Shown here in pieces: positions 6,571 through 15,504 of a stretch of DNA of 64,000 nucleotides (position 1 is the first letter of the stretch; each line of letters begins with the position of its first letter). The stretch is from assembly GCF_900104045.1 (NCBI RefSeq), contig NZ_FNIN01000002.1, positions 186,001 through 250,000 of the forward strand, in the 5' to 3' direction. The notes under the pieces are model-generated. The model had not been told where the DNA came from. It was given only the letters and a program-made list of their open reading frames with translations, and made no database searches. The position numbers were made by a program, and so were the translations under genes. This stretch comes from Desulfonauticus submarinus. Its GTDB lineage: Bacteria; Desulfobacterota; Desulfovibrionia; Desulfovibrionales; Desulfonatronovibrionaceae.

Positions 6571-9287
6571 ATGTTATCCTCCACCATTCTACGATCCATA
6601 TCCTTTAAACGAACTCCTAAAACTTTTGCTAAATTTAAATATACTTTTGCAGCTAGCCTTGGAGAAACTAACTGTATTCTCTTAAAAGATTTCAAATTTA
6701 ATTCTAACACCTTGGCCTCTGTGCTAGCAATGACATCAGCAGAACGTGGGCCAGGATTTACTAAGGCCATTTCTCCAAAAATATCACCTTCCTTTAATTT
6801 AGCCAACAAAACCCTCTTGTTTTGCCCCTTTGTCCAAACCTCTGCTTCTCCTTGAAGCAAAATAAACATAGAATCTCCATAATCTTCTTGTTTTATAATA
6901 GGTTCTCTAGGCAAAAATTCTAACAATCTTCCCAATAAAATAAGTCTTTTTACCTGCCATTTTTTCAACCCCATGAACAAAGGACAACGCCTTAAGACTT
7001 CGCCAGAAACTTGTTGCTTAATAAGATCCCAAAGAGTAATTAACTGAGTAGAAGTTAATACAGAAGGAGTTAATAAAAGATCACTGGCAACAGCAAAAAA
7101 CATAACTAAGGCAGAAAGTAAACCAAAATACACCACTGGTAAAAAATTAGAAAAACCTAAGATAGCAAAGCCTAATGCCAGCGCAACAGAAGTAGCAATT
7201 ACTGGACGAATCTCACTTTGTAGACACAAATCTATAGCTAATGCCTGATCCTGCACATTTCTAAGTTCTTTGTTATAACGCGACATTAAATGAATTGTAT
7301 CGTCTATCGCAATACCAATAGAAATTGCCGCAATCATAGTCGTACCCACATTTAAAGGAATATCAAACATGCCCATAAATCCAAAAATCCATACTATGGG
7401 TACAATATTAGGAACCAACGAAATTATACCGGCCTTAAAATTAACAAAAAGTAAACTCATCAGCAAAAATACCACAACTAAAATAAAAGAAATAGACTGA
7501 ACTTGTCCTTTTGCCATAGAATCAGCTGCTTTATTAATTAAAATACCCTCTCCTGTAATTTTAAAATGAAGATGTGGATCTAAGACCTCTTCAATCTTTT
7601 TCTTTAATATATTTAACTCTCTATTTAAAATATACGACGAGGAAATATTATGCCTGACAACTATATTAACTTCACTAAAGTCAGAAGTAACATAGCGCGA
7701 AATATCATCTCTATGCAAAAGTAAAATATATTGAGAAACCAGATTATCTTTATCTGGCAATTTAAAAAATTCTTTTTTCCCATTGTTCATTTCTCTATTA
7801 ATAAATTTTAAATAATCAACAAACGACAGTACATTATCAAAAGCCTTCATATCTTTTAATATCTTTTCTACAACATCTACTTGTTTTAAAAACTTAACTT
7901 TCTTAAAAGTTCCTTTTTCTCCAGAAGTAATACGTAAAAAAAATACTTGTGCCCCAGAAAGATCTCTGTGTAGTATCTTGCTCCTCTTCACAATATCGGA
8001 ATTAGATTTAAAATAACCAAGTAAATCATTATTTACTTTTATTTTAGGAATAAAGAGAAAAAATAAAGTACTTAAACCAACAGCTCCCCAAAGTATAGCT
8101 TTCTTATTATTTAAAACAAAATGAATTAATTTTTTTTCTATAATTTTAAAGACACTCTCCTTTTTTTGTCTTCTCGCCAATTTAGGAGGAAAATAATAAA
8201 GATATATTGGGGCCAAAATACAAGTAATTAAAGGGTTTACAAATAAGCCAAAAGATGAAACCCATCCAAACTGTTTTAATAAAGTTATCTTATTTAAAGT
8301 TATGGAAAAAAAACCTAAAAATGTAGTAATAGAAGTCAGTAATATAGCTACTCCAATTTTATTAGCCAAAACAGAAATCGCTTTATTTTTATTATTGAGC
8401 TTATTATTTTCATCCATAAACTCTGAAATAATATGAATATCCTCCGTTGATCCAATAACAATAATCAAAGATGGAACAATCACTGTAAGAATATTTAAAG
8501 GAATACCAAAATATCCCATAAATCCTGCGGTCCATAAAACACTGGTGCCAGCTGTTAACATCGGTAAAACAGCTCCACCTGGAGATCTAATATTCAACAT
8601 AAGGGTAAGTAATAAAATTATAACAGAAAGAGGAACCAACTCTATTTGATCAGTAATGATATTTTCACTAATTTTACGTTGGGTATAAGATAAGCCAAAT
8701 TGAAAAATTTTATCAAAATCAGAATGATACTTAGCTAAAATTTTATCAATATTTTCTGATATTTTTATTTGAGAATCTTTATCTTCTCTGCTACTTTCTA
8801 ATAATAAATTTAATGCAAGACTCTTCCCATCAGCAGCAACTAAATCCTTTACTACAATAGGATTATTTAAGGCATTATGTAAAATTTCATCTGCCTCTTT
8901 TTTAGTCTCTGGCAACCAGTCTACTAAAGGACCTGTCTCTAAACCCTCAGGAGAAGCTTTAAAATTATTAACAGAAAAGATACTGTCTACTCTCTTAACA
9001 CCTGGTAGATCTTCCAACTCGTAGGCTAAATCTTGCAAGCGCTTCAATTTTGCAGGTGAAAACAGTTTTTTATCTCTCACATAAATTACACTTATATTAT
9101 CTGTTCCAAAACGCCTTAAAGTTTCTTCATAAAAAGATAGATCTTTGTCTCCTTCTTCCATCATACCTCTGGTAGAGACATCTAGCCTCACTTTTAAGGC
9201 ATAAGGGATAGCAATAGATGAAATAACAATAATTATTAAAAGAGATAAGACTCTATGTTTTAGAGCAAAAAGCATTAGTTTATGCAA
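6567..9287 (-). CDS. RND/MMPL-family transporter with C-terminal cyclic-nucleotide-binding domain
   Basis: 906-residue inner-membrane protein. Residues about 1-750 carry two RND repeats, each with one leading membrane helix, a large periplasmic loop and a five-helix bundle. Charged motifs in the bundles include STEDIH and IAIDDTIHLMSRY. This is the HpnN/MmpL lipid-transporter type. Residues about 765-906 are a CRP-like cyclic-nucleotide-binding domain with the phosphate-cassette motif FGEMAL...PRSA (about 837-850). The domain should face the cytoplasm, so transport may respond to a nucleotide. The gene lies between a LolA-like protein and an outer-membrane barrel, suggesting a lipid or envelope-component exporter. 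Confidence 0.85.
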   Translation of the reverse strand: MHKLMLFALKHRVLSLLIIIVISSIAIPYALKVRLDVSTRGMMEEGDKDLSFYEETLRRFGTDNISVIYVRDKKLFSPAKLKRLQDLAYELEDLPGVKRVDSIFSVNNFKASPEGLETGPLVDWLPETKKEADEILHNALNNPIVVKDLVAADGKSLALNLLLESSREDKDSQIKISENIDKILAKYHSDFDKIFQFGLSYTQRKISENIITDQIELVPLSVIILLLTLMLNIRSPGGAVLPMLTAGTSVLWTAGFMGYFGIPLNILTVIVPSLIIVIGSTEDIHIISEFMDENNKLNNKNKAISVLANKIGVAILLTSITTFLGFFSITLNKITLLKQFGWVSSFGLFVNPLITCILAPIYLYYFPPKLARRQKKESVFKIIEKKLIHFVLNNKKAILWGAVGLSTLFFLFIPKIKVNNDLLGYFKSNSDIVKRSKILHRDLSGAQVFFLRITSGEKGTFKKVKFLKQVDVVEKILKDMKAFDNVLSFVDYLKFINREMNNGKKEFFKLPDKDNLVSQYILLLHRDDISRYVTSDFSEVNIVVRHNISSSYILNRELNILKKKIEEVLDPHLHFKITGEGILINKAADSMAKGQVQSISFILVVVFLLMSLLFVNFKAGIISLVPNIVPIVWIFGFMGMFDIPLNVGTTMIAAISIGIAIDDTIHLMSRYNKELRNVQDQALAIDLCLQSEIRPVIATSVALALGFAILGFSNFLPVVYFGLLSALVMFFAVASDLLLTPSVLTSTQLITLWDLIKQQVSGEVLRRCPLFMGLKKWQVKRLILLGRLLEFLPREPIIKQEDYGDSMFILLQGEAEVWTKGQNKRVLLAKLKEGDIFGEMALVNPGPRSADVIASTEAKVLELNLKSFKRIQLVSPRLAAKVYLNLAKVLGVRLKDMDRRMVEDNI

Positions 9288-9361
9288 TGTTGACCCCTTT
9301 TATCATGAACTAATAATTTTTATACATTACTAGAAAAAGAATAAATTCAGTTTAAAAAATT

Positions 9362-10162
9362 TTATTGTAGATATCTCCCAGTAAGGATATACCTTTCTGT
9401 AAAAACAGAATTATCTAATTCAACATTAACAGATCTTGTCTTAGTACCTGTAAGAGTTTTATGTTTACGTTCTATATTGTTCATTAAAGTTTTAGTTGGT
9501 CTAAATACACCAGATTGGACTTCTTTAAAACCATGATTGGTTTGTACCTTTATTAGCTTTCCTCTCTTATTATAAAACTCAATTTTTAAGGTTAAAAGAT
9601 CATTCTTAGTAATCCACATAATTCTCTTTCCATAACTACTTTCTCTCTTTTTCTGCTTAGTTGCTGGAACCGCCTCAATAACATAACAAGGCCAATCTTT
9701 TTTATCTTGGGTCAAAGTCTCTTCCCTTAAAATTGTATAATTATAGTTGTCTATATCTTCTGGCTCCATATCTTCATAAGTAAAATCTGTTCCCATAAAA
9801 TAATTTTTCTTACTTCCTTTAGCAATTCTTTGCATTTTTTTAATAGCAGGCATATATAACCATTGATCATTTGCTCTATCTTTATTTTCCCAAGTGAGTA
9901 AAGCCGTGCCTTTGATATCTGCAGGTGCAGTAAAAACTATAAGATAACGATGTATATCTGGCTCGACTTCTTTGGCATATCGCTTTACCAAGCGCTTCTC
10001 TTTACTACCATCACTATCTACCAAAAGCATTATTTCTGTTGCCACTTCGCTCTTTACTTTATGTTTCTGTTTTTGTTTCTCAATAACCTCTTTTCCAGTA
10101 ATTGCCCATCCTATACTTGCCCATATGAAAAAACACACAACAAAACATACAGACTTTTTCAT
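9362..10162 (-). CDS. Outer-membrane lipoprotein-sorting protein family (LolA-like), periplasmic
   Basis: 266 residues from the chosen start. A signal peptide covers residues 1-20 (MKKSVCFVVCFFIWASIGWA). The body matches the LolA-like fold found in conserved clusters with RND/MMPL transporters, including the segments NDQWLYMPAIKKMQRI and FMGTDFTYEDME. I chose the ATG at 10160-10162 because GAGGAGG precedes it at good spacing. An in-frame ATG 42 bases upstream would add a charged stretch before the signal peptide. It is the first gene of the operon and probably carries a hydrophobic ligand between the transporter and the barrel protein. The ligand is unknown. Confidence 0.82.
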   Translation of the reverse strand: MKKSVCFVVCFFIWASIGWAITGKEVIEKQKQKHKVKSEVATEIMLLVDSDGSKEKRLVKRYAKEVEPDIHRYLIVFTAPADIKGTALLTWENKDRANDQWLYMPAIKKMQRIAKGSKKNYFMGTDFTYEDMEPEDIDNYNYTILREETLTQDKKDWPCYVIEAVPATKQKKRESSYGKRIMWITKNDLLTLKIEFYNKRGKLIKVQTNHGFKEVQSGVFRPTKTLMNNIERKHKTLTGTKTRSVNVELDNSVFTERYILTGRYLQ

Positions 10163-10254
10163 CTTCAGCCTCCTCTCAAATTTAACTTTAAATTTAACAA
10201 CCATACGCTAACTAAAAAAACGCCATTACGGCAACTATTTTTATCCGATAACAA

Positions 10255-11922
10255 TTATCGACATTCCCGCAAATAATCCTTAGCTTTGGGGTCAATATGA
10301 ACAAAAGGCTTAAAACATTCTTTAGCGTTTTTCTTATCTCCACAATTTAAATAACTAACACCCAAACACATCTTTAAATGTTTACTTTTAGGAAAATATT
10401 TTAATCCTTTTTGTAAAATACTAATAGAACTTTTATAATCCCCTCTTTTCTGAGCCAAAATACCCAGACCTAAAAACGCTCTCTCTGTGATAGAAAATTT
10501 TAAAGATCTTACAAAAAGTTCCCAAGCAACTTCTTCTTGATTTTTTAAATATTTATTTTGGGCAAAGTCTCCATGACTAAAAGTCATGGCTAGTCTAGAA
10601 AGAAAATCTGCATGGTGAAGATAAAATTCTTTATCTGAACTAAGCTCCATATCTAAAACATATCTAGGCAAGTTAGAATAAAAATAATTTCTTAATTTTT
10701 TGCCAAACCGTAAAATATCTGTTTTTGTCAAGTTAGGATCTAGTTCAAAATAAAGAATATCTTCTGGATTTTTATTTAATGATTCTTGTTTTATAAGATT
10801 TTTTGTTCTAAATTCATCATATAACTTTGTACCTGGAAAAAGATGTAAAATATAAAAAATAGAATTAATGGGTTTTATCTTTTCAATTAAGTTTAGAGTT
10901 TCCTCAATTGTTTGTTCATTTTCCCCAGGAGATCCATAGATAAAATATGCTCTGGGCAATATGCTATATTTTTTACATAAATAAAAAGATTTAACAGCAT
11001 CCTCTTCTTTAATATGTTTATTAAAAATATTCCGAATTTTTAAAGAGCCGCTCTCCAAACCAAAACTAATTTGAATACACCCAGCCTTTCGCATTGCCTT
11101 TACTATTTCTTCATCTAAGGCATCTACCCTAGAGATAGCAAACCAATTTATAGGCAACTTTTCCTTACATATTCTTTCGCATACCTCTAACACATACTCC
11201 TTTTTAAAAGTAAAAGTGTCATCTGAAACATAAAAAAAATTTACTCCCTTAGAGTATAACAGTTTTAATTGTTCTACAAAATATGCAGGCGAGTGAAAGC
11301 GACACCTTCTTTGCCAAAAACGAGGAGAAGCACAAAAAGAACAGTTATAAGGACATCCTCTACTTAATAGGACATGATTATAAGTAAAATATTTAGCAGG
11401 GTTGGGTAAGGAATCTAAATCAGAAATAAACCCTCTTGAAGGGGTAAAAATGACCTCATCCTTTTGTCTAAAAGCCAAACCTTTTATTTGTTCTATATTT
11501 CTATCTTTACTTTGAAGACAATTTACCAGTTCCAATAAAGTTATTTCTCCCTCCCCACAAACCACATAGTCCAATTCTTTACAATATGTTAAGAAATCTT
11601 CTGCCATAAAGGTAGCAGCTACCCCGCCAAAAATTGTAATAATTTGTCTATTAATATGTTTAATCCATTTAACCCCTTTTAAGGCATTAACCCTATTAGC
11701 ATTAAATACAGAAAAGCCAACTACATCAGGTTTCTCCTCTTGAATTAATTGGCAAAAATATTCTTTGGAATAAGAGACATTATGTCCATTAATTAAAGAT
11801 ACTTTATGTCCATTTTCCAATAAATAAGACGCAATATAATATAGGCCAATTGGCATTATAGTATGGTCTTCATCTCCTGGCCTATCATAAAAACAAGGGG
11901 GGTAAATTAAAATTACTCTCAT
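10255..11922 (-). CDS. B12-binding-type radical SAM protein with C-terminal TPR repeats
   Basis: Radical SAM enzyme. An N-terminal Rossmann-like, B12-binding-type domain occupies residues about 1-140 (DVVGFSVFN, FGGVAATF, VVCGEGE). The iron-sulfur motif is RGCPYNCSFC (Cys190, 194, 197), followed by the radical SAM barrel. Residues about 460-550 form TPR-like helices (LGLGILAQKRGDYKSSISIL, LGVSYLNCGDKKNAKECF). The typical cobalamin-ligand DxHxxG motif is not evident, so actual B12 binding is uncertain. The substrate is unknown. The start overlaps the alr stop by four bases, so it is co-transcribed with alanine racemase. Confidence 0.85.
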   Translation of the reverse strand: MRVILIYPPCFYDRPGDEDHTIMPIGLYYIASYLLENGHKVSLINGHNVSYSKEYFCQLIQEEKPDVVGFSVFNANRVNALKGVKWIKHINRQIITIFGGVAATFMAEDFLTYCKELDYVVCGEGEITLLELVNCLQSKDRNIEQIKGLAFRQKDEVIFTPSRGFISDLDSLPNPAKYFTYNHVLLSRGCPYNCSFCASPRFWQRRCRFHSPAYFVEQLKLLYSKGVNFFYVSDDTFTFKKEYVLEVCERICKEKLPINWFAISRVDALDEEIVKAMRKAGCIQISFGLESGSLKIRNIFNKHIKEEDAVKSFYLCKKYSILPRAYFIYGSPGENEQTIEETLNLIEKIKPINSIFYILHLFPGTKLYDEFRTKNLIKQESLNKNPEDILYFELDPNLTKTDILRFGKKLRNYFYSNLPRYVLDMELSSDKEFYLHHADFLSRLAMTFSHGDFAQNKYLKNQEEVAWELFVRSLKFSITERAFLGLGILAQKRGDYKSSISILQKGLKYFPKSKHLKMCLGVSYLNCGDKKNAKECFKPFVHIDPKAKDYLRECR

Positions 11923-13019
11923 ACATAAATTCTATTGTTTTGTCCCAAAACACAAAAAACTTCATAAGAAATAGTATTCCACCACTCTGCCAGTTCTTCT
12001 GGCAAAATGCTAACATTTCTCCCACCCAATAAATATGCCATATCGCCTCTCTCTATAGATTGAATTCCTGTTATGTCCACAGCCATCATCTGCATGCATA
12101 CCCTACCAATTATCGGACATCTTTTATCCTTTATTACTACCCATCCTTTATTTGAAAGAGACCTAGAATAATTATCTGCATATCCCACTGCGACTATGCC
12201 TACTTTCATATCACTAGGCGCTCTAAAAGTTCGACCATAACTAATGGTTTCACCCTTGGATAAAGAGCGGACATTAACAAGAGGAGCTCTTACTTTCATA
12301 GCTGGTCTAAGGGAAACTCCTTTTTCTTGCCAATTAGTGCCCCAAAAAGGATTTCCTCCATATAACGCAATACCAGGCCTTGCAAAATCATAATAAGTTT
12401 CAGGCCATGCCAAAATGCCAGCAGAATTAGCCAAACTTTTTTTGAATTTAAAGCCTGCCTGAGTTAACATTTGGCAAATATTATTAAAACGTTTCACCTG
12501 TTCTAAAACAAAATCATTTTCCACGCTATCAGCCAGAGCTAAATGAGAAGCCACTATTTTCAACTCAAGATTTGAGTAAAAGCGTAATTTATCTATTATG
12601 CGGGGAATATCCTTTTCAGTAAAACCTAACCTAGCCATACCTGTATCAAATTTTAAGGCTACAGGGCATTGTCTTTTTGCAATTTCCCCCAAATTTTCAA
12701 TTTGTTCAAAATGATACACAAAAGGAATTATATTATACTCACAAATTAATTTAAAATCTCGTTGTTCAACAGGTCCCAAAAGAGAAATAATATCTCCTTC
12801 AAAAGGCATAAGCCTTAAGGCCACTCCTTCTTCTACACTACCAACTGCAAAGGCCTTTGCCCCAGCATGGGTAAGAGCTCTAGCAACAGGAATAAGTCCA
12901 TGCCCATAAGCATCTGCCTTAATAACAGGGACGAGAGAAGAACAACTTTCTTGTAAAAACAAAAAATTTTTGACTATATTTTCTAAATGAATTTCTACGT
13001 CAACAAAACTATACCACAT
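11919..13019 (-). CDS. alr: Alanine racemase
   Basis: PLP enzyme converting L- to D-alanine for peptidoglycan. PVIKADAYGHG holds the PLP lysine (Lys34 from my start). ISYGRTF and GRVCMQMMAVDI carry family active-site residues, including the catalytic tyrosine region near the C-terminal barrel. I start at the ATG at 13017-13019, giving 366 residues and the usual N terminus. An in-frame TTG at 13076 would add 19 basic residues and looks less likely. AGGAG lies about 13 bases upstream, rather far. It heads a two-gene operon with the radical SAM protein. Confidence 0.92.
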   Translation of the reverse strand: MWYSFVDVEIHLENIVKNFLFLQESCSSLVPVIKADAYGHGLIPVARALTHAGAKAFAVGSVEEGVALRLMPFEGDIISLLGPVEQRDFKLICEYNIIPFVYHFEQIENLGEIAKRQCPVALKFDTGMARLGFTEKDIPRIIDKLRFYSNLELKIVASHLALADSVENDFVLEQVKRFNNICQMLTQAGFKFKKSLANSAGILAWPETYYDFARPGIALYGGNPFWGTNWQEKGVSLRPAMKVRAPLVNVRSLSKGETISYGRTFRAPSDMKVGIVAVGYADNYSRSLSNKGWVVIKDKRCPIIGRVCMQMMAVDITGIQSIERGDMAYLLGGRNVSILPEELAEWWNTISYEVFCVLGQNNRIYV

Positions 13020-13142
13020 AGGCCAGTCATTTCTCCTAAATTTTCTAAAATTAAATTTAAATTTTAAACTCAACAAGTTAAAAAGTAAACCAAATATTCT
13101 AATCTAACCTCTATTTAACTTATCAATTATTCAACTATTCAC

Positions 13143-13230
13143 CTTTCTGACTTCGCTAATTAGAAAACACCTTTTCTGATATGCATTACAGATGATTTAG
13201 GTAACACATCTTAGCGAAGCTTTCAGAAAA
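13143..13230 (+). repeat. Imperfect inverted repeat upstream of alr
   Basis: TTTCTGACTTCGCTAA near 13143-13158 is mirrored by TTAGCGAAGCTTTCAGAAA near 13211-13229. The arms pair apart from a three-base insertion in the second. The loop is about 50 bases. It could fold as a hairpin in either transcript or mark the edge of a lost small element. Confidence 0.4.
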
Positions 13231-13255
13231 GCTATAGGTATACAATATATAAAAT

Positions 13256-13384
13256 ATGTTAAAGAACAAAAGCAAACATCGTCTATCTGAACCAGTGTAT
13301 GCACAACCCGAAAGCAAATTTAGATATGTCCAAGTCTTTAGACAGCAAGGGAAAAATGTACTTTCAAGCAATTTTGAAAGTTAA
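13256..13384 (+). CDS. Possible small protein, 42 residues
   Basis: ATG at 13256-13258 to TAA at 13382-13384. The product is hydrophilic and has a natural-looking composition: a basic N terminus (KNKSKHR), then PVYAQPES and KFRYVQVFRQQG. An ATAGGTATACAATATATA stretch lies just upstream, resembling a promoter more than a ribosome binding site, so translation is doubtful. An opposite-strand 61-codon frame covers the same bases but encodes a Cys/Leu/Phe-rich string that looks non-coding. Not recognised. Confidence 0.25.
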   Translation: MLKNKSKHRLSEPVYAQPESKFRYVQVFRQQGKNVLSSNFES

Positions 13385-13471
13385 GTTAATTATTTTAAAT
13401 TGAATTTTTACTTTGCCAAAAAAAGGAAAAAGTTATAAAATTTATGAACCAAATTTTTAAGGAGTTAGTTT

Positions 13472-13720
13472 ATGAACCAAAAAATATTCGAGTTAGGCCT
13501 TAGTGTAGACGCCACTTCTCTTTATCTAATTTTAGAAGCCCTAATTAGTGAAAATCAAGCCTTAAATATGGAAAATATTGTTCCTCGTTGGTTAGCTGGT
13601 GAAAAAAAATTAAGTCAAAGTATACAAGAGTTAAAGGCCCATAAAATTATTGACGAATTAGAAAGTCACTTACTCTTAAGGCCCTCAACAGAATGGGTTT
13701 GCGCAGCACAAGGACAATAA
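13472..13720 (+). CDS. Conserved-looking small protein, unknown function
   Basis: 82-residue soluble protein with no signal peptide or membrane segment. It is predicted to be helical (ELGLSVDATSLYLILEALISEN, then SIQELKAHKIIDELESHLLL). AAGGAG sits nine bases upstream of the ATG. The sequence LGLSVDATSLYLILEALI and a Trp-containing PRWLAGEKK are the most distinctive parts. It precedes the GATE-domain transporter by 76 bases on the same strand. I cannot assign a function; a small regulatory or adaptor protein is possible. Confidence 0.7.
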   Translation: MNQKIFELGLSVDATSLYLILEALISENQALNMENIVPRWLAGEKKLSQSIQELKAHKIIDELESHLLLRPSTEWVCAAQGQ

Positions 13721-13796
13721 TACATTAAGCAAGCCGATAAAATATCTGCAAATATAATTCTACAATACTTTCAAAACCATATAAAGTTTATTTAAT

Positions 13797-14735
13797 ATGG
13801 AGCATATTCTTGCACACTATTTTTATCCTCTTTTGCGTCTAGTATTTTTTATTGCTTTAGGAATATTTATAGGCAACCTAATTGAAGCTTTAAATTGGAC
13901 AAAATTTTTAGCCAAATTATCTTACCCTCTAATAAAGTTTGGACGGCTAAAGGATATTTCTGGTGCCAGCTTTTCCATTGCTTTTTTTTCTGGAATAAGT
14001 GCTAATACCATATTAGCAGAAGCTTATGATCAGGGGAAATTAAACAAAAAAGAATTAATTCTATCCAATCTATTTAATTCTCTCCCCACTTATTTTTTAC
14101 ATCTTCCAACTACCTTTTTCATTGTAGCTCCATTTATTAAAGAAGCTACGTGGCCATACTTTGCTTTAACTATTAGTGCAGCTTTCTTAAGAACAATATT
14201 TACAGTCTTCTTAGCGCACTTTATTTTACCTAAAACAAATATCTCCTCTACCTTCCATCCAACAGATCAAAATAAATCAGAATCTATCTTAAAAAAAACT
14301 CTAATCAGATTTCAAAAAAGATTTAAAAAAATCATCCTTTTTACAATTCCCATTTATGTAGGATTTAAAATTTTAGCCAAATATGGATTTTTCCATTGGC
14401 TCGAAGGGAAACTTGCTGGAATTATTATCTATTTTCCATGGCTACCTGCTAAATCTCTTGGCATTATTATCATGCAAATGGCAGCAGAATTTAGTGCAGG
14501 TTTAGCTGCAGCAGGAGCTCTATTAGAAGCACATGTTTTAGATATAAAACAAATTGTCTTAGCTTTAACCATAGGCAATATTTTATCTTCACCTATTAGG
14601 GCAATCCGACATCAATTCCCATATTATGCAGGGATTTATCCGCCGCGGCTAGCTCTAATTCTTATTATTTTCAATCAAAGTTTGCGTATTATTAGCCTTG
14701 CTCTTGCTTTATTTGTATATTACAATTGGTTTTAG
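13797..14735 (+). CDS. Nucleoside-recognition (GATE) domain membrane protein
   Basis: 312-residue integral membrane protein with about eight hydrophobic segments. The FFSGISANTILAEAYDQGKLNKKE segment (residues about 62-86) and IMQMAAEFSAGLAAAGALLEA near residue 222-242 are the paired gate-type motifs of the SpmA/SpmB/nucleoside-recognition family. Substrates for most members are unknown. No ribosome binding site better than a weak AT-rich leader is seen before the ATG. It is followed 28 bases later by a lipoprotein gene, so the two are probably co-transcribed. Confidence 0.75.
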   Translation: MEHILAHYFYPLLRLVFFIALGIFIGNLIEALNWTKFLAKLSYPLIKFGRLKDISGASFSIAFFSGISANTILAEAYDQGKLNKKELILSNLFNSLPTYFLHLPTTFFIVAPFIKEATWPYFALTISAAFLRTIFTVFLAHFILPKTNISSTFHPTDQNKSESILKKTLIRFQKRFKKIILFTIPIYVGFKILAKYGFFHWLEGKLAGIIIYFPWLPAKSLGIIIMQMAAEFSAGLAAAGALLEAHVLDIKQIVLALTIGNILSSPIRAIRHQFPYYAGIYPPRLALILIIFNQSLRIISLALALFVYYNWF

Positions 14736-14763
14736 TTAAATTTAAAAACCAAGGAGAAAAATT

Positions 14764-15495
14764 ATGAATATAAAAAATTTTTTATTGTCTTTTTGTATAA
14801 TATTTTTAAGCGCTTGTATGGCAACCCATCCTTTACCGCAACCAAGAAAAGTAGTAAATCCATCCTCAGTACAAGGCAGTATTATAAGCCCTCAGTGGGA
14901 TATTGCTGCACTTAAATATCAATACGAGGGGCAGGGGTTAAACTATGCTAAAGCAGGACTGCTTCCTGTTTTCCTAGTTTTTAAAAATAAAACAAATAAA
15001 GCACCTTATGTCCTTTTAGAAGAAATACATGGTATTTCTCCTACTCAGGGAGAATATCTCCCTTATACACCTGAAGAAGCTGCAAGAATTGTATTTGCTT
15101 CAGAATCTTTTAAACAAACAACCAAAAATGCTTTGCGATCAGGAACATTAGGAGCAGTAATTGGAGCCGGATTAGGGGCACTCTTTGCAGCTCTAGGAGG
15201 AGATAATATTGCTGCAGGAGCAGCCATAGGAGGAGCAATTGGGGGTACAGCGTTAGGAGTCAGTTCTGTACCAGAGGCAGAACAAAAATTAGAACGAATA
15301 GTCAAAAAAGAAATAACGACTTATGCCTGGAAAGAAGCACCAATCCCTCCAATGATGACCAAAATGGGGTACGTATATTTTCCTGGCAAAAAAAATATTA
15401 CGAGCATTTTGCTTACTGTTCGTACAATAGAAGGAGAGTTAATTACATATAGACTCCCAATATTAAATCCACCAAGCAAAAAGAATAAACCCTAG
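14764..15495 (+). CDS. Lipoprotein with glycine-zipper segment
   Basis: 243-residue exported lipoprotein with the lipobox LSAC at residues 15-18. A Gly/Ala-rich hydrophobic segment at about 128-165 (GAVIGAGLGALFAALGG, then AAIGGAIGGTALG) is a glycine-zipper motif that can insert into or assemble on membranes. AAGGAG lies upstream at good spacing. It ends nine bases before the end of the convergent RND pump gene. The exact role is unknown. Confidence 0.75.
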   Translation: MNIKNFLLSFCIIFLSACMATHPLPQPRKVVNPSSVQGSIISPQWDIAALKYQYEGQGLNYAKAGLLPVFLVFKNKTNKAPYVLLEEIHGISPTQGEYLPYTPEEAARIVFASESFKQTTKNALRSGTLGAVIGAGLGALFAALGGDNIAAGAAIGGAIGGTALGVSSVPEAEQKLERIVKKEITTYAWKEAPIPPMMTKMGYVYFPGKKNITSILLTVRTIEGELITYRLPILNPPSKKNKP

Positions 15496-15504
15496 GGGTA
15501 AGTT

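Larger units (their letters stand above)
13020..13471 (+). other. Divergent intergenic region between alr and the 82-residue gene
   Basis: About 450 bases that must hold promoters for alr (leftward) and for the gene at 13472 (rightward). The centre, roughly 13190-13380, is less AT-rich than other gaps here. It contains an imperfect long inverted repeat and a possible short gene (13256-13384). The 12-base sequence TTATGAACCAAA is repeated at about 13442 and 13470, the second copy overlapping the start of the downstream gene. I recognise no known RNA family in it. Confidence 0.5.

Noticed and set aside
9950-10276. Rightward frames of 79-108 codons over the start of the LolA-like gene
   Set aside because: They are shadows of a well-supported leftward gene with a signal peptide and family motifs.
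13143-13230. 6S, SRP, RNase P or tmRNA in the alr upstream region
   Set aside because: None of the conserved core sequences of these RNAs is present on either strand.
13186-13371. A 61-codon leftward frame rich in Cys, Leu and Phe
   Set aside because: Composition is unlike a real protein, there is no ribosome binding site, and the opposite strand gives a more natural frame.
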